The notes beneath the pieces were generated by a model that was given only the letters and a program-made list of their open reading frames with translations, had not been told where the DNA came from and searched no databases. A stretch of 64,000 bases of DNA from Ramlibacter sp. PS4R-6 (lineage in GTDB: Bacteria > Pseudomonadota > Gammaproteobacteria > Burkholderiales > Burkholderiaceae_C), in contig NZ_JBBHKA010000001.1 in NCBI RefSeq assembly GCF_037572775.1, positions 3,286,001-3,350,000 on the forward strand, in the 5' to 3' direction. Shown here one piece after another: positions 44,509-54,533 of the stretch. Position 1 is the stretch's first letter. Each line of letters opens with the position of its first letter. The position numbers and the translations under genes were made by a program.

Positions 44509-45758
44509 CGATCGATCTCCCCGAACACGATGTCCATCGTGCCGATCACCGCCACCGCGTCCGCGATCATGTGGCCGCGCGACATTTCGTCCATCGCGGC
44601 CAGGTGCGCGAAGCCCGGCGGGCGGATCTTCAGGCGGTACGGCTTGTTGGCGCCGTCGCTCACGATGTAGATGCCGAACTCGCCCTTCGGGTGCTCCACG
44701 GCGGCATACGCCTCGCCTTCCGGCACGCGCATGCCTTCGGAGAACAGCTTGAAGTGGTGGATCAGCTCCTCCATGTTGGACTTCATGGATTCGCGGTCCG
44801 GCGGCGCCACCTTGTGGTTGTCGGTGATCACCGGGCCCGGGTTCGCGCGCAGCCAGGCCACGCACTGCTGGATGATCTTGTTGGCCTCGCGCATCTCCTG
44901 CACGCGGACCAGGTAGCGGTCGTAGCAGTCGCCGGTCTTCCCGAGCGGGATGTCGAACGCCATCTTCGCGTAGACCTCGTAGGGCTGCTTCTTGCGCAGG
45001 TCCCACGCGATGCCGGAGCCGCGCAGCATCGGGCCGGTGAAGCCCAGGTTGAGCGCGCGCTCGGGCGTGACGACGCCGACACCCACCGTGCGCTGCTTCC
45101 AGATGCGGTTTTCGGTGAGCAGGGTCTCGTACTCGTCGACGTAGTGCGGGAAGCGCTTGGTGAACGACTCGATGAAATCGAGCAGCGTTCCCTGGCGGTC
45201 CTCGTTCATGCGGCGGATCTCGCGCTCGTTGCGGATCTTGTTCGCCTTGTACTGCGGCATCGAATCCGGCAGGTCGCGGTACACGCCGCCCGGGCGGAAG
45301 TACGCCGCGTGCATGCGCGCGCCGGACACCGCTTCGTACATGTCGAAGAGGTCTTCCCGCTCGCGGAAGCAGTAGATCAGCATGTTCATCGCGCCGCAGT
45401 CCAGGCCGTGCGCGCCGAGCCACAGCAGGTGGTTCAGCAATCGCGTGATCTCGGCGAACATGACGCGGATGTACTGCGCGCGGATCGGCACGTCGATGCC
45501 GGTGAGCTTCTCGATGGCCAGGCAGTACGCGTGCTCGTTGCACATCATCGAGACGTAGTCCAGCCGGTCCATGTAGGGCAGCGACTGGATGTACGTGCGC
45601 GTCTCCGCCAGCTTTTCCGTGGCGCGGTGGAGCAGGCCGATGTGCGGGTCGGCGCGCTGGATGACCTCGCCGTCCAGTTCCAGCACCAGGCGCAGCACGC
45701 CGTGCGCGGCCGGGTGCTGCGGGCCGAAGTTGAGCGTGTAGTTCTTGATTTCCGCCAT
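44505..45758 (-). CDS. nuoD: NADH-quinone oxidoreductase subunit D
   Basis: 417 residues, the 49-kDa homologue. [15 protein letters not shown] is the beta-hairpin next to the quinone site, and the C-terminus DIVFGEIDR is invariant. It is separate from nuoC here, unlike the fused NuoCD of E. coli. The gap to nuoC is two bases. Confidence 0.97.
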   Translation of the reverse strand: MAEIKNYTLNFGPQHPAAHGVLRLVLELDGEVIQRADPHIGLLHRATEKLAETRTYIQSLPYMDRLDYVSMMCNEHAYCLAIEKLTGIDVPIRAQYIRVMFAEITRLLNHLLWLGAHGLDCGAMNMLIYCFREREDLFDMYEAVSGARMHAAYFRPGGVYRDLPDSMPQYKANKIRNEREIRRMNEDRQGTLLDFIESFTKRFPHYVDEYETLLTENRIWKQRTVGVGVVTPERALNLGFTGPMLRGSGIAWDLRKKQPYEVYAKMAFDIPLGKTGDCYDRYLVRVQEMREANKIIQQCVAWLRANPGPVITDNHKVAPPDRESMKSNMEELIHHFKLFSEGMRVPEGEAYAAVEHPKGEFGIYIVSDGANKPYRLKIRPPGFAHLAAMDEMSRGHMIADAVAVIGTMDIVFGEIDR

Positions 45759-45760
45759 GT

Positions 45761-46387
45761 TCAATGCTTGGTCGCGGGGCGGCCGTAGTCGTCTTCGCGG
45801 ATGATGCGCGGCGTGATCTCGCGCGGCTCGATGGTCACCGGCTGGTAGATGACGCGGCCGCGCTCGGCGTCGTAGCGCATCTCGGTATAGCCGGACACCG
45901 GGAAGTCCTTGCGGAACGGGTGGCCGATGAAGCCGTAGTCCGTCAGGATGCGGCGCAGGTCGTTGTGGCCCTCGAACACGATGCCGTACAGGTCGAAGGC
46001 CTCGCGCTCGAACCAGTTGGCGGAGTTCCACAGGCCGTTCAGCGAGTCGACCACCGGCAGGTCGTCGTCGGCGCAGAACACCTTCAGGCGCACGCGCTGG
46101 TTCAGGCTGATGGACAGCAGGTGCGACACCACCGCGTAGCGCGGGCCGTCGTATTCGCCGTTGCGGTAGTCGGAGTAGTCGACGCCGCACACGTCCAGGA
46201 GCTGCTCGAACTTCAGGCCCGGCGCTTCCTTCAGCATCGTCGCCGCCGCGATGTAGTTGGCGGGCACGACGGTGACCGTCACTTCGCCGAGCGCCAGGTC
46301 GATGCGCTTGGCGAGATCGCCGAGCGCGCTCGCGAGCGTGTCTTTGAGCGCCGCCGGGTCGACGGCGTAAATGGTCGTTTCCGCCAT
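45761..46387 (-). CDS. nuoC: NADH-quinone oxidoreductase subunit C
   Basis: 208 residues, the 30-kDa homologue. The signature [39 protein letters not shown] is complete. Unfused from nuoD. Its ATG shares one base with the nuoB stop (TGATG), so reinitiation is likely. Confidence 0.97.
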   Translation of the reverse strand: MAETTIYAVDPAALKDTLASALGDLAKRIDLALGEVTVTVVPANYIAAATMLKEAPGLKFEQLLDVCGVDYSDYRNGEYDGPRYAVVSHLLSISLNQRVRLKVFCADDDLPVVDSLNGLWNSANWFEREAFDLYGIVFEGHNDLRRILTDYGFIGHPFRKDFPVSGYTEMRYDAERGRVIYQPVTIEPREITPRIIREDDYGRPATKH

Positions 46388-46866
46388 CAGGCCCTCGCGA
46401 TCGTTTGCGTGCGGCGGATCTTCTGCTGCAGCTGGATGATCCCGTACAGCAGCGCCTCGGCCGTCGGGGGGCAGCCGGGCACGTACACGTCCACCGGCAC
46501 GATGCGGTCGCAGCCGCGCACCACCGAGTAGCTGTAGTGGTAGTAGCCGCCGCCGTTGGCGCACGAGCCCATCGACAGCACCCAGCGCGGCTCGGGCATC
46601 TGGTCGTACACCTTGCGCAGCGCCGGCGCCATCTTGTTGCACAGCGTGCCGGCCACGATCATCAGGTCGGACTGGCGCGGGCTCGGGCGGAAGAGCATGC
46701 CGAAGCGGTCGATGTCGTAGCGCGCGGCGCCCGCGTGCATCATCTCCACCGCGCAGCAGGCCAGGCCGAACGTCATCGGCCACAGCGAGCCGGTCTTGGC
46801 CCAGTTGACGACCGAGTCCACGGTCGTGGTCAACATGCCCTTGTCGAGAATGCCTTCAGCAGCCAT
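46387..46866 (-). CDS. nuoB: NADH-quinone oxidoreductase subunit B
   Basis: 159 residues. The N2 cluster ligands are the tandem pair in [10 protein letters not shown] plus [10 protein letters not shown] and [12 protein letters not shown]. It passes electrons to quinone at the junction of the two arms. It lies 27 bases after nuoA. Confidence 0.97.
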   Translation of the reverse strand: MAAEGILDKGMLTTTVDSVVNWAKTGSLWPMTFGLACCAVEMMHAGAARYDIDRFGMLFRPSPRQSDLMIVAGTLCNKMAPALRKVYDQMPEPRWVLSMGSCANGGGYYHYSYSVVRGCDRIVPVDVYVPGCPPTAEALLYGIIQLQQKIRRTQTIARA

Positions 46867-46893
46867 AAGTTTTCTTGCGGGACGCGAACGGGA

Positions 46894-47265
46894 TCACTCC
46901 CAGTCCAGCGCGCCCTTCTTCCATTCGTACACGAACCCCACCACCAGGATGGCGAGGAAGACCATCATCGACCAGAAGCCCACGGCCCCGATCTCCTTGA
47001 GCGCCACGGCCCAGGGGAAGAGGAAGGCGATCTCCAGGTCGAAGAGGATGAAGAGGATGGCGACGAGGTAATAGCGCACGTCGAATTTCATGCGCGCATC
47101 TTCGAAGGCCTCGAAGCCGCATTCGTAGGGGGAGTTCTTGGCGGCGTCGGGCTTATTGAAGCCCAGCCCCTTGGAGAAGAGCCAGCCGAGGACTTGAGGA
47201 GCGACCCCGACGCCTATGCCCACCAGGATGAACAGGAGGACGGGCAGGTACTCGTTAAGGCTCAT
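46894..47265 (-). CDS. nuoA: NADH-quinone oxidoreductase subunit A
   Basis: 123 residues, three membrane helices. The loop [41 protein letters not shown] is the family signature. First gene of the nuo operon; 55 bases separate it from the tRNA-Leu gene on the same strand, so transcription may also enter from tpiA-secG-tRNA. Confidence 0.97.
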   Translation of the reverse strand: MSLNEYLPVLLFILVGIGVGVAPQVLGWLFSKGLGFNKPDAAKNSPYECGFEAFEDARMKFDVRYYLVAILFILFDLEIAFLFPWAVALKEIGAVGFWSMMVFLAILVVGFVYEWKKGALDWE

Positions 47266-47320
47266 CTTGGGGCTCTCGTCACCCGGTCCGCTTGGCGCGC
47301 AGCGGGCCAGCTTTCTTGTT

Positions 47321-47405
47321 TGGTGCCGTCGGCGAGACTCGAACTCGCACAGCTTTCGCCACTACCCCCTCAAGATAGCGTGTCTACCAATTTCACCACG
47401 ACGGC
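47321..47405 (-). tRNA. tRNA-Leu (anticodon GAG)
   Basis: On the minus strand the acceptor arms GCCGTCG and CGACGGC pair perfectly around discriminator A with an encoded CCA (85 bases in all). The anticodon loop reads TTGAGGG with GAG. The D-arm region GGTGAAATTGGTAGACACGC, a long variable arm (TGGCGAAAGCT) and the T-arm GTTCGAGTCTCGC are typical of class II leucine tRNA. It sits between secG and nuoA, a conserved Burkholderiales position. Confidence 0.95.
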
Positions 47406-47517
47406 GTGTACGCACTGCTGCCCGGTTTAACCAGGCTTTCGGCGCGAGGAATTTGCGCTTTGTTGCCTTCCGGACAGCCTTGAAGTTTACCCCGATTCCA
47501 GGGCTGACCCTGACGAG

Positions 47518-47931
47518 TTACTTAGCCGGGATTTGCGCCGCGCCGGAGGCTGCGGGGGCTGCCGCGGGTGCGGGCGTGGTGGATGCCGCAGGCGGCGTGG
47601 ACGTGCCCGGAATCTGAGCGGCGCCTGACGCAGCCGGTGCGGCCGGCGCGCTTTGCTGGGCACGCTCGAGGATCGAGCCGGACGTCGGCGCGCGCAGGTT
47701 GCCGAAGTACGCCAGCGCCAGCGTGCAGACGAAGAACACGGTGGCGAGCACGGCCGTCGTGCGCGAGAGGAAGTTCGCGCTGCCGCTGGCGCCGAAGAGG
47801 CTGCCCGACGAGCCGCTGCCGAAGGCCGCGCCCATGTCGGCGCCCTTGCCGTGCTGGATGAGGATGAGCCCGATCATGGCGATCGCGGTGAGCATCTGCA
47901 CCGCGAGGACGACCGTCAGCAACACGTTCAT
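47518..47931 (-). CDS. secG: Preprotein translocase subunit SecG
   Basis: 137 residues. Two membrane helices (VLLTVVLAVQMLTAIAMIGLILI and TTAVLATVFFVCTLALAYFG) flank the conserved QHGKGADMGAAFGSGSSGSLFGASGSANFL loop. A long Ala/Pro-rich tail follows, with PAASGAAQIP occurring twice. It supports SecYEG-mediated export. It lies 19 bases after tpiA. Confidence 0.95.
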   Translation of the reverse strand: MNVLLTVVLAVQMLTAIAMIGLILIQHGKGADMGAAFGSGSSGSLFGASGSANFLSRTTAVLATVFFVCTLALAYFGNLRAPTSGSILERAQQSAPAAPAASGAAQIPGTSTPPAASTTPAPAAAPAASGAAQIPAK

Positions 47932-47950
47932 TTCGAGTTCTCCGTTAACT

Positions 47951-48706
47951 TCATTTCGAGGCCGCCGAGGCGGCCGCGATGATCTGCAAAAAATCGGGGG
48001 CCTTCAGCGACGCGCCGCCGATCAGGCCGCCGTCGATGTCGGGCTGGGCCAGCAGCGTGGCGGCATTCGCCGCGTTCATGCTGCCGCCGTACAGGATGTG
48101 CACCCGCTCCGGATGCGTACTTGCGGCCTTCAGCTGCGCACGCAAGAGGGCGTGCACTTCCTGCGCCTGTTCGGGCGTGGCGGTCTTGCCGGTGCCGATG
48201 GCCCACACGGGTTCGTAGGCAACGACGATCTCGCTGATGCAATGGCCGTTGACGTGGATCACGGCCGCCATCTGGCGCTTGACCACGTCGGCGGTCTGGC
48301 CCGCTTCGCGCTCCGCGAGGGTTTCGCCGACGCAGACGATGGGCGTCACGCCGTGCGCGAGTGCCGCCTTGGCCTTGTCGGCCACGAGTTCGTCGGTCTC
48401 GCCGTGGTACTGGCGGCGCTCGGAATGGCCGACGATGGCGTAGCGCACGCCGAGTTCGCGCAGCATCGCCGCGGACACCTCGCCGGTGTACGCGCCCTGC
48501 TCGTGCTTCGACACGTCCTGTGCACCCAGCTCCAGCTTCGTGCCGGCACGCAGCTGCGCGACCTGCGCGAGGTACGGCGCGGGCACGCACACGGCGACGT
48601 CGCACTGCGCGTTGCCCATGCCTTGCGCGACCGCGCGCACCAGCGCCTCGTTCGCGGCCAGGCTGCCGTTCATCTTCCAGTTGCCTGCGATCAGCTTTCT
48701 CGTCAT
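47951..48706 (-). CDS. tpiA: Triosephosphate isomerase
   Basis: 251 residues. Active-site elements are AGNWKMNGS (lysine), IVGHSERRQ (histidine) and [20 protein letters not shown] (catalytic glutamate and loop 6). It interconverts DHAP and GAP. Its ATG overlaps the quinone oxidoreductase stop by four bases. Confidence 0.97.
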   Translation of the reverse strand: MTRKLIAGNWKMNGSLAANEALVRAVAQGMGNAQCDVAVCVPAPYLAQVAQLRAGTKLELGAQDVSKHEQGAYTGEVSAAMLRELGVRYAIVGHSERRQYHGETDELVADKAKAALAHGVTPIVCVGETLAEREAGQTADVVKRQMAAVIHVNGHCISEIVVAYEPVWAIGTGKTATPEQAQEVHALLRAQLKAASTHPERVHILYGGSMNAANAATLLAQPDIDGGLIGGASLKAPDFLQIIAAASAASK

Positions 48707-49692
48707 GGCCAGGTGAGCACGATCTTGCCGATGTGCTGGTTCGATTCCATCAGTTCATGGGCTTGCGCGGCCTCGGCGGCCGCGAAGGTCTTGTAGATCA
48801 CGGGCTGGATCGCCTTGGTTTCCAGCAGCGGCCACACGTGCGTCTTCAGCGCGGCGGCGATCGCCGCCTTGAAGGCGACGGGACGCGGGCGCAGCGTGGA
48901 GCCCGTGATGTGCAGGCGCTTGCGCAGCACCAGCCCCGAATTGAATTCGCTCTTGGTGCCGCCTTGCACGGCGATGATCACGAGCCGCCCGTCTTCGGCG
49001 AGGCAGTTCACCTCGCGCGTGACGTAGCCGCCGGCCACCATGTCGAGGATCACGTCGACACCCTTGCCGCCGGTGATCGCCTTCGCCTCTTCGGCGAAAT
49101 CCTGCGTCTTGTAGTTGATGGCATGGTCGGCGCCGAGCTTCAGGCACGCGGCCGTCTTGTCGTCGCTGCCGGCCGTCGCGATCACCTTCGCGCCGAAGGC
49201 CTTGGCCATCTGGATCGCGGTGACGCCGATGCCGCTGGTGCCGCCTTGCACCATGAAGGTCTCGCCCTTTTGCAGGCGGCCGCGGTCGAACACGTTGCTC
49301 CACACGGTGAAGAACGTCTCCGGCAGCGAAGCGGCCTCGATGTCGCTGAAGCCCTTGGGCACCGGCAGGCACTGGCCGATGGGCGCCGCGCAGAGATCCG
49401 CGTAACCGCCACCGGCGACCAGCGCGCAGACTCGGTCACCCTTCCTGAAGCCTGCCGCCGCGAGTTCCTTGTCGTCGCCGGCGACGATCTCGCCCGCGAC
49501 TTCCAGGCCCGGGATGTCCGAAGCGCCCGGCGGCACGGGGTAGTTGCCCGTGCGCTGCAGGACGTCGGGGCGGTTCACGCCGCTGGCCGTGACGCGAATG
49601 AGCAGTTCACCCGCGCCCGGCTTGGGGTCCGGGCGCTCGCCCAGCTTCAGGACGCCAGGGGCGCCCGGCGTCGTGATCTCGACGGCTCTCAC
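48703..49692 (-). CDS. NAD(P)H-quinone oxidoreductase (zinc-free MDR, PIG3-like)
   Basis: 329 residues from a GTG overlapping the pnp stop. The MDR signature [32 protein letters not shown] is the NADPH-binding fold; PIG3-type [21 protein letters not shown] is clear, and zinc ligands are lacking. It reduces quinones in one-electron steps. Its place between pnp and tpiA is conserved in this order. Confidence 0.9.
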   Translation of the reverse strand: MRAVEITTPGAPGVLKLGERPDPKPGAGELLIRVTASGVNRPDVLQRTGNYPVPPGASDIPGLEVAGEIVAGDDKELAAAGFRKGDRVCALVAGGGYADLCAAPIGQCLPVPKGFSDIEAASLPETFFTVWSNVFDRGRLQKGETFMVQGGTSGIGVTAIQMAKAFGAKVIATAGSDDKTAACLKLGADHAINYKTQDFAEEAKAITGGKGVDVILDMVAGGYVTREVNCLAEDGRLVIIAVQGGTKSEFNSGLVLRKRLHITGSTLRPRPVAFKAAIAAALKTHVWPLLETKAIQPVIYKTFAAAEAAQAHELMESNQHIGKIVLTWP

Positions 49693-52034
49693 TGGTGCGG
49701 CGGCGTGTCGACGGCGTCGACCTGCGGCAGCGGCTCGCGCGGGGCCTGTTGCTCGCGCTGCTCGGGCGGCAGGTTCTCGCCGCGCTGTTCGCCACGGTCA
49801 CCGCGGTGCTCGCCGCGATCGCCGCGGTCACCCCTGTCGCCACGGTCACCGCGATCGCCGCGGTCACCGCGGTATTCGCCGCGCGGCGGGCGGTCGCTGC
49901 GCTCGCGGCGCTCGCGCGGCTGCTCTTCGGGCATGCCGGCGGGACGCTCGAGCAGCGCCTTCATCGACAGCTTCACGCGGCCCTTGTCGTCGGTCTCGAG
50001 GACCTTGACCTTCACGACCTGGCCTTCGCTCAGGTAGTCGGTGACCTTCTCGACGCGCTCGTGCGCGATCTGCGAGATGTGCAGCAGGCCGTCCTTGCTG
50101 GGCAGCAGGTTCACCAGCGCGCCGAAGTCCAGGATCTTGGTGATCGGGCCTTCGTAGACCTTGCCCACTTCGACTTCCGCCGTGATCTCGGTGATGCGCT
50201 GCTTCGCGAACTCGGCCTTCTCGGCTTCGGTCGATGCGATGGTGATCGTGCCGTCTTCGGCGATGTCGATCGTGCAGCCGGTTTCTTCCGTCAGCGCGCG
50301 GATGGTGGAGCCGCCCTTGCCGATCACGTCGCGGATCTTCTCGGGGTTGATCTTCATCGTGTACAGGCGCGGCGCGAAGTTGCTCACCTCGGTCTTCGCC
50401 TCGCCCAGCGCTTCCTGCATCTTGCCCAGGATGTGCATGCGCGCTTCCTTGGCCTGCGCCAGGGCGACCTGCATGATCTCCTTGGTGATGCCCTGGATCT
50501 TGATGTCCATCTGCAGGGCCGTCACGCCGTTGGCCGTGCCGGCCACCTTGAAGTCCATGTCGCCGAGGTGGTCCTCGTCGCCCAGGATGTCGGTCAGCAC
50601 CGCGAAGCGGTTGCCTTCCTTGATCAGGCCCATGGCGATGCCCGCCACGTGCGCCTTCACCGGCACGCCGGCATCCATCAGCGACAGGCAGCCGCCGCAG
50701 ACCGAAGCCATCGACGACGAGCCGTTCGACTCGAGGATTTCCGACACGACGCGCATCGTGTAGGGGAACTCTTCCTTGGTCGGCAGCACCGGGATCAGCG
50801 CGCGCTTGGCGAGGCGGCCGTGGCCGATCTCGCGGCGCTTGGTGGAGCCCATGCGGCCCACTTCACCGGTGGCGAAGGGGGGCATGTTGTAGTGGAACAT
50901 GAAGCGGTCTTCGTACTCGCCCATCAGCGCGTCGATGCGCTGCGCGTCGCGCTCGGTGCCGAGCGTGGTGACGACCATCGCCTGCGTCTCGCCGCGCGTG
51001 AACAGCGCCGAGCCGTGGGTGCGGGGCAGCACGCCGGTGCGGATCTCGATCTGGCGCACGGTGCGCGTGTCGCGGCCGTCGATGCGCGGCTCGCCGTTGA
51101 GGATCTGGCTGCGCACGATGTTCGACTCGACGCCGAACAGCAGGTCGTCCACGGCCACGGAATCGAATTCGGTGCCTTCGGCCTTCAGGGCTTCCTTGAC
51201 GGACGCCGAGGCTTCGCGCAGGGCCTGCGTGCGGGCCTGCTTGCTGCGGATCTGGTAGGCGGCGCGGAACTTCTCTTCGGCCAGGCCCTTGACCTTGGCG
51301 ATGAAGGGCTCGTCCTTGTCGGCCGGCTTCCAGTCCCACACGGGCTTGCCGCCTTCGCGGACCAGGTCGTGGATGGCGTTGATCGCGACCTTGGCCTGCT
51401 CGTGGCCGAACACCACGCCGCCGAGCATGATCTCCTCGGACAGCTGCTGCGCCTCGGACTCGACCATCAGCACCGCGGCTTCCGTGCCGGCGACGATCAG
51501 GTCCAGGTCGGACATCTTGCGGGCGGTCTGGCCCGGGTTCAGCACGTACTCGCCGTTGACGTAGCCCACGCGCGCGGCGCCGATGGGGCCCGCGAACGGC
51601 AGGCCGGAGATGGCCAGCGCGGCCGACGTGCCGATCATGGCGGCGATGTCAGCGTCGACTTCGGGGTTCAGCGACATCGTGTGGATCACGACGTGCACTT
51701 CGTTGAAGAAGCCTTCGGGGAACAGCGGGCGGATCGGGCGGTCGATCAGGCGCGAGGTGAGCGTCTCGTGCTCGCTCGGCTTGGCTTCACGCTTGAAGAA
51801 GCTGCCGGGGATCTTGCCGGCGGCGTACGTCTTCTCGATGTAGTCCACCGTGAGCGGGAAGAAGTCCTGGCCCGGCTTCGCGTTCTTGGACGCGGCGACG
51901 GTGGCGAGGATCACGGTGCCCTCGATGTCGACGATGACCGCGCCGGATGCCTGGCGCGCGATTTCGCCCGTTTCGAGCGTGACGGTGTGCGACCCCCACT
52001 GGAAGGTCTTGGTGACTTTGTTGAACATGGTCAT
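49689..52034 (-). CDS. pnp: Polyribonucleotide nucleotidyltransferase (PNPase)
   Basis: 781 residues. ATG 52034 ([14 protein letters not shown]) has AAGGAG six bases upstream. Two RNase PH domains are separated by a helical domain, followed by KH ([20 protein letters not shown]) and S1 ([26 protein letters not shown]). It degrades RNA phosphorolytically in the cytoplasm. Unusually, residues about 722-754 form a tail of tandem Arg-Gly-Asp/Glu repeats (nt about 49773-49871), then a Gln/Pro-rich end. Such RG-rich tails could bind RNA. Two hairpins lie in the leader. Confidence 0.96.
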   Translation of the reverse strand: MTMFNKVTKTFQWGSHTVTLETGEIARQASGAVIVDIEGTVILATVAASKNAKPGQDFFPLTVDYIEKTYAAGKIPGSFFKREAKPSEHETLTSRLIDRPIRPLFPEGFFNEVHVVIHTMSLNPEVDADIAAMIGTSAALAISGLPFAGPIGAARVGYVNGEYVLNPGQTARKMSDLDLIVAGTEAAVLMVESEAQQLSEEIMLGGVVFGHEQAKVAINAIHDLVREGGKPVWDWKPADKDEPFIAKVKGLAEEKFRAAYQIRSKQARTQALREASASVKEALKAEGTEFDSVAVDDLLFGVESNIVRSQILNGEPRIDGRDTRTVRQIEIRTGVLPRTHGSALFTRGETQAMVVTTLGTERDAQRIDALMGEYEDRFMFHYNMPPFATGEVGRMGSTKRREIGHGRLAKRALIPVLPTKEEFPYTMRVVSEILESNGSSSMASVCGGCLSLMDAGVPVKAHVAGIAMGLIKEGNRFAVLTDILGDEDHLGDMDFKVAGTANGVTALQMDIKIQGITKEIMQVALAQAKEARMHILGKMQEALGEAKTEVSNFAPRLYTMKINPEKIRDVIGKGGSTIRALTEETGCTIDIAEDGTITIASTEAEKAEFAKQRITEITAEVEVGKVYEGPITKILDFGALVNLLPSKDGLLHISQIAHERVEKVTDYLSEGQVVKVKVLETDDKGRVKLSMKALLERPAGMPEEQPRERRERSDRPPRGEYRGDRGDRGDRGDRGDRGDRGEHRGDRGEQRGENLPPEQREQQAPREPLPQVDAVDTPPHQ

Positions 52035-52091
52035 GTTCGGCTCCTTGCTTTTGGTTTTGGAGTGGCAGGAGATGAAGGCCGAACACGATGC

Positions 52092-52130
52092 CATTCCATC
52101 AAGGGCCCCTCGCGGGCCGCTGGTGGAATG
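52092..52130 (-). promoter_or_regulatory. Long hairpin in the pnp leader
   Basis: CATTCCA (52092-52098) pairs with TGGAATG (52124-52130), and GGCCC (52104-52108) with GGGCC (52114-52118) inside. It lies 58-96 bases before the pnp start. In E. coli the pnp leader holds an RNase III-cut stem used for autoregulation; a similar role is inferred. Confidence 0.55.
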
Positions 52131-52171
52131 ACACAGCGCGTGGTCGTCTTCTTCGCCCTTCCGATGTGCAA

Positions 52172-52205
52172 ACGCCTGGACAAGCGGCTTAGCTGGCCCA
52201 GGCGT
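52172..52205 (-). terminator. Hairpin after rpsO, possible terminator or attenuator
   Basis: ACGCCTGG (52172-52179) and CCAGGCGT (52198-52205) are perfect 8-bp arms around an 18-base loop, 31 bases after the rpsO stop. On the minus strand only TTTGC follows, so it is a weak or partial terminator, allowing rpsO-pnp readthrough. Confidence 0.5.
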
Positions 52206-52235
52206 GTTGCATTCGAGCAGCCCTGCGTGCGCTTC

Positions 52236-52499
52236 TTACTTGCGCAGGCCGAGCTTGTTGATCAGCGCCGTATAGCGGTCGGCGTCGTTTTCCTTCAGGT
52301 ACGCCAGCAGGTTCTTGCGGCGGTTCACCATGCGCAGCAGGCCGCGGCGGCCATGGTGGTCCTTCAGGTGCGTCTTGAAGTGCGGCGTGAGTTCGTTGAT
52401 GCGCGCGGTGAGCAGCGCAACCTGCACTTCGGGGCTGCCGGTGTCGTTCGTGCCGCGCGCGTTGTCGCGGACGATGTCGGCCTTGTTGATGGCGGTCAT
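52236..52499 (-). CDS. rpsO: 30S ribosomal protein S15
   Basis: 87 residues (89 in E. coli). [29 protein letters not shown] and [29 protein letters not shown] are the S15 core, contacting 16S helix 22. First gene of the rpsO-pnp transcript; the 202-base space to pnp holds two hairpins. Confidence 0.97.
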   Translation of the reverse strand: MTAINKADIVRDNARGTNDTGSPEVQVALLTARINELTPHFKTHLKDHHGRRGLLRMVNRRKNLLAYLKENDADRYTALINKLGLRK

Positions 52500-52594
52500 C
52501 GGGGTTTCCTAATTTGAGGTTTGACTTGCGTTGGTGGCTGGAAGGGCCTCCAACGTGCGATCCGCAAGACGCGGAACCCGAAGATTATAGCCCG

Positions 52595-53746
52595 TCACCC
52601 CAGCCAGCGCTCCAGGCGGGCGACGCCCTCCTCCAGGCGCGAGGCGTCCTTCGAGGCGAAACACCACCTCAGCCAGCCTTGCGCCTGCGGGGCAAAGGCG
52701 TTGCCGGGCGCCAGGCCCAGCCCGGCCTCGGCCACCAGCCGCTTGGCCACCTCCAGCGAATCCCCGAAACCGCTGAGCTTGAAAAACGCGTACATGCCGC
52801 CCTTGGCCGAGGCCACCTCGACCCGGTCCAGCGCCTGCAGCCGCGGCACCAGGGTGTCCCGGCACGCCTTCAGGTGCGCCACCACCCGCGGCGTGACCTC
52901 GTCCGTGCGCTCCATGGCCACCTGGGCGGCCCGCTGGGTGAAGACGCTGGCGCACGAGGTGTTGAATTCGATCAGCTTGCCCATGTGCTGCGTCAGGCTC
53001 GCCGGCATCACCAGCCAGCCCAGGCGCCAGCCGGTCATCAGGAAGCTTTTGGAAAAGCTGTGGGCGACCACCAGCCGGTCGTCGGGCGAGGCGATGTCCA
53101 GGAAGCTGGGGGCGCAGGCGTTGGGCGTCGCCTCGTAATACAGACGTTCGTACACCTCGTCGGCCAGGATCCAGGTGCCGGTGCGCCGGCAATGGTCCAG
53201 GATCGCCTGCTGCTCGGCGCGGGTGAGCGTCCACCCGGTCGGGTTGTTGGGGGCGTTGACCACCAGCAGTTTCGTCGCCGGGGTGATGGCCTCCAGCAGC
53301 TTCTGCAGGTCCAGCGCCCATGCACCGTCTTTGGGCACGAGCGAGACGCGGCGCAGGTTGGCGCCCATGATCAGCGGCTGCGCGGTGAGGTTCGGCCAGA
53401 CCGGCGTGACGGCCACGACTTCGTTGCCGGCGTCCACGAGCGCCTGCACCGCCAGCATCAGCGCGTTGACCCCGCCCGAGGTCACGGCGATGCGATCGGC
53501 CTTGACGCCCGGGTGCAGCCGGCTGGTGTAAGCGGAGATCGCCTGGCGCAGCTCGGGCAACCCGAGGTTGTGGGCATAGAAAGTTTCGCCCTTGCGCAGC
53601 GACTCGATAGCCGCTTCCCGGATGAATTCCGGCGTGGCCTCGTCGCTTTCCCCGAACCAGAAGGCCAGCACGTCCGCCCGCCCCATCCCGGCGTTGGCGA
53701 CTTCGCGGATCTTCGATTCTTCGAGGTTCTGGATGGCGCTTCGCAT
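52595..53746 (-). CDS. PLP-dependent aminotransferase, class I/II
   Basis: 383 residues from MRSAIQNLEESKIREVANAGMG; an ATG 13 codons upstream is less plausible. PLP-binding features are NAPNNPTGWTLT, DEVYERLYY and the Schiff-base lysine in SFSKSFLMTGWRLGW, with GNAFAPQAQGWLRWCFA carrying the substrate-carboxylate arginine. Aspartate/aromatic aminotransferase-like; substrate uncertain. Not obviously part of the rpsO operon, from which it is 95 bases away. Confidence 0.88.
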   Translation of the reverse strand: MRSAIQNLEESKIREVANAGMGRADVLAFWFGESDEATPEFIREAAIESLRKGETFYAHNLGLPELRQAISAYTSRLHPGVKADRIAVTSGGVNALMLAVQALVDAGNEVVAVTPVWPNLTAQPLIMGANLRRVSLVPKDGAWALDLQKLLEAITPATKLLVVNAPNNPTGWTLTRAEQQAILDHCRRTGTWILADEVYERLYYEATPNACAPSFLDIASPDDRLVVAHSFSKSFLMTGWRLGWLVMPASLTQHMGKLIEFNTSCASVFTQRAAQVAMERTDEVTPRVVAHLKACRDTLVPRLQALDRVEVASAKGGMYAFFKLSGFGDSLEVAKRLVAEAGLGLAPGNAFAPQAQGWLRWCFASKDASRLEEGVARLERWLG

Positions 53747-53813
53747 GCGGCCGAGTATGCCCAGTGCCGGAAGCCCCCGTGACAAGGCGGCGATGGGAGA
53801 CTAAATTGCGGCG

Positions 53814-54533
53814 ATGAAATTCTTCCGCTCCCGCCAGGCCGAGGCGAAGGATTCGGCAGCCCCGGACACGCGATCGGGCCCCATCTCGCGCGCCAGCAAC
53901 GACTCCAAGCTGCAGTCGCTGCTGCCCGCGGACGACGACGAGGTGGAAGCCAAGGCGGAAGCGCGCGCGTCGGCGCGCGAGGCCACCGAGGCCAAGGCCA
54001 AGGCCGCGAAGCACGAGCTGCGCAAGGAGATGCTGCGCGTGGTGCTGGCCAAGACCGTGCAGAAGACCAACGTGCCGGCGGCCTGGATCAGCGGTGAGCT
54101 CAACACCATGGTCACGCCAGAAGGCGAGGAGTGGATCGAGGTGCGCCTGTCGGTGCAGGTGGACGAGCCGCGCTTCCTCACCTACATCTCGTCCTTCCAG
54201 GCCGACCTGGAAAGGCGGCTGCTCGCCGCCGCGCCCGACGTGCGCTACTGGCTCTCGGGCATCACCTGGAAGATCACGCCGGACGCCATCTACGAAATGC
54301 CGATGCCCCAGCCCGAATACTGGGAACACGTGCAGGCCGACCGGCTGCTCACGGCGCGCCAGAAAGGCGCGGCGGAGTGGGACCGCGAATCCCTCGAAAA
54401 GCATTTCTCCGACACCAACCCGGGCGAGGTCGTGGCCGACTACCAGGACACCGCCCCACCCGAGAAACCCGTCGAGAACCTGGCGCGGCCGGTCATCGAC
54501 CTGCGCCGGCCCCTCGAGCCGCCGAAGACCTAG
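53814..54533 (+). CDS. Conserved protein of unknown function
   Basis: 239 residues, no signal peptide or membrane segment. The first 45 residues are low complexity, then a charged Ala/Glu/Lys helix (EVEAKAEARASAREATEAKAKAAKHELRKEML). A compact domain follows: VLAKTVQKTNVPAAWISGELNTM, EWIEVRLSVQVDEPRFLTYISSFQADLERRLLAAAPDVRYWLSGITWKI. Trp- and Pro-rich sequence ends it. The codon use matches its neighbours. I do not recognise a family. Its stop overlaps that of the convergent binding protein. Confidence 0.75.
   Translation: MKFFRSRQAEAKDSAAPDTRSGPISRASNDSKLQSLLPADDDEVEAKAEARASAREATEAKAKAAKHELRKEMLRVVLAKTVQKTNVPAAWISGELNTMVTPEGEEWIEVRLSVQVDEPRFLTYISSFQADLERRLLAAAPDVRYWLSGITWKITPDAIYEMPMPQPEYWEHVQADRLLTARQKGAAEWDRESLEKHFSDTNPGEVVADYQDTAPPEKPVENLARPVIDLRRPLEPPKT

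Noticed and set aside
49773..49871. RGD repeats as an integrin-binding signal
   Set aside because: PNPase is cytoplasmic with no export signal, so host-cell adhesion is not a sensible role.
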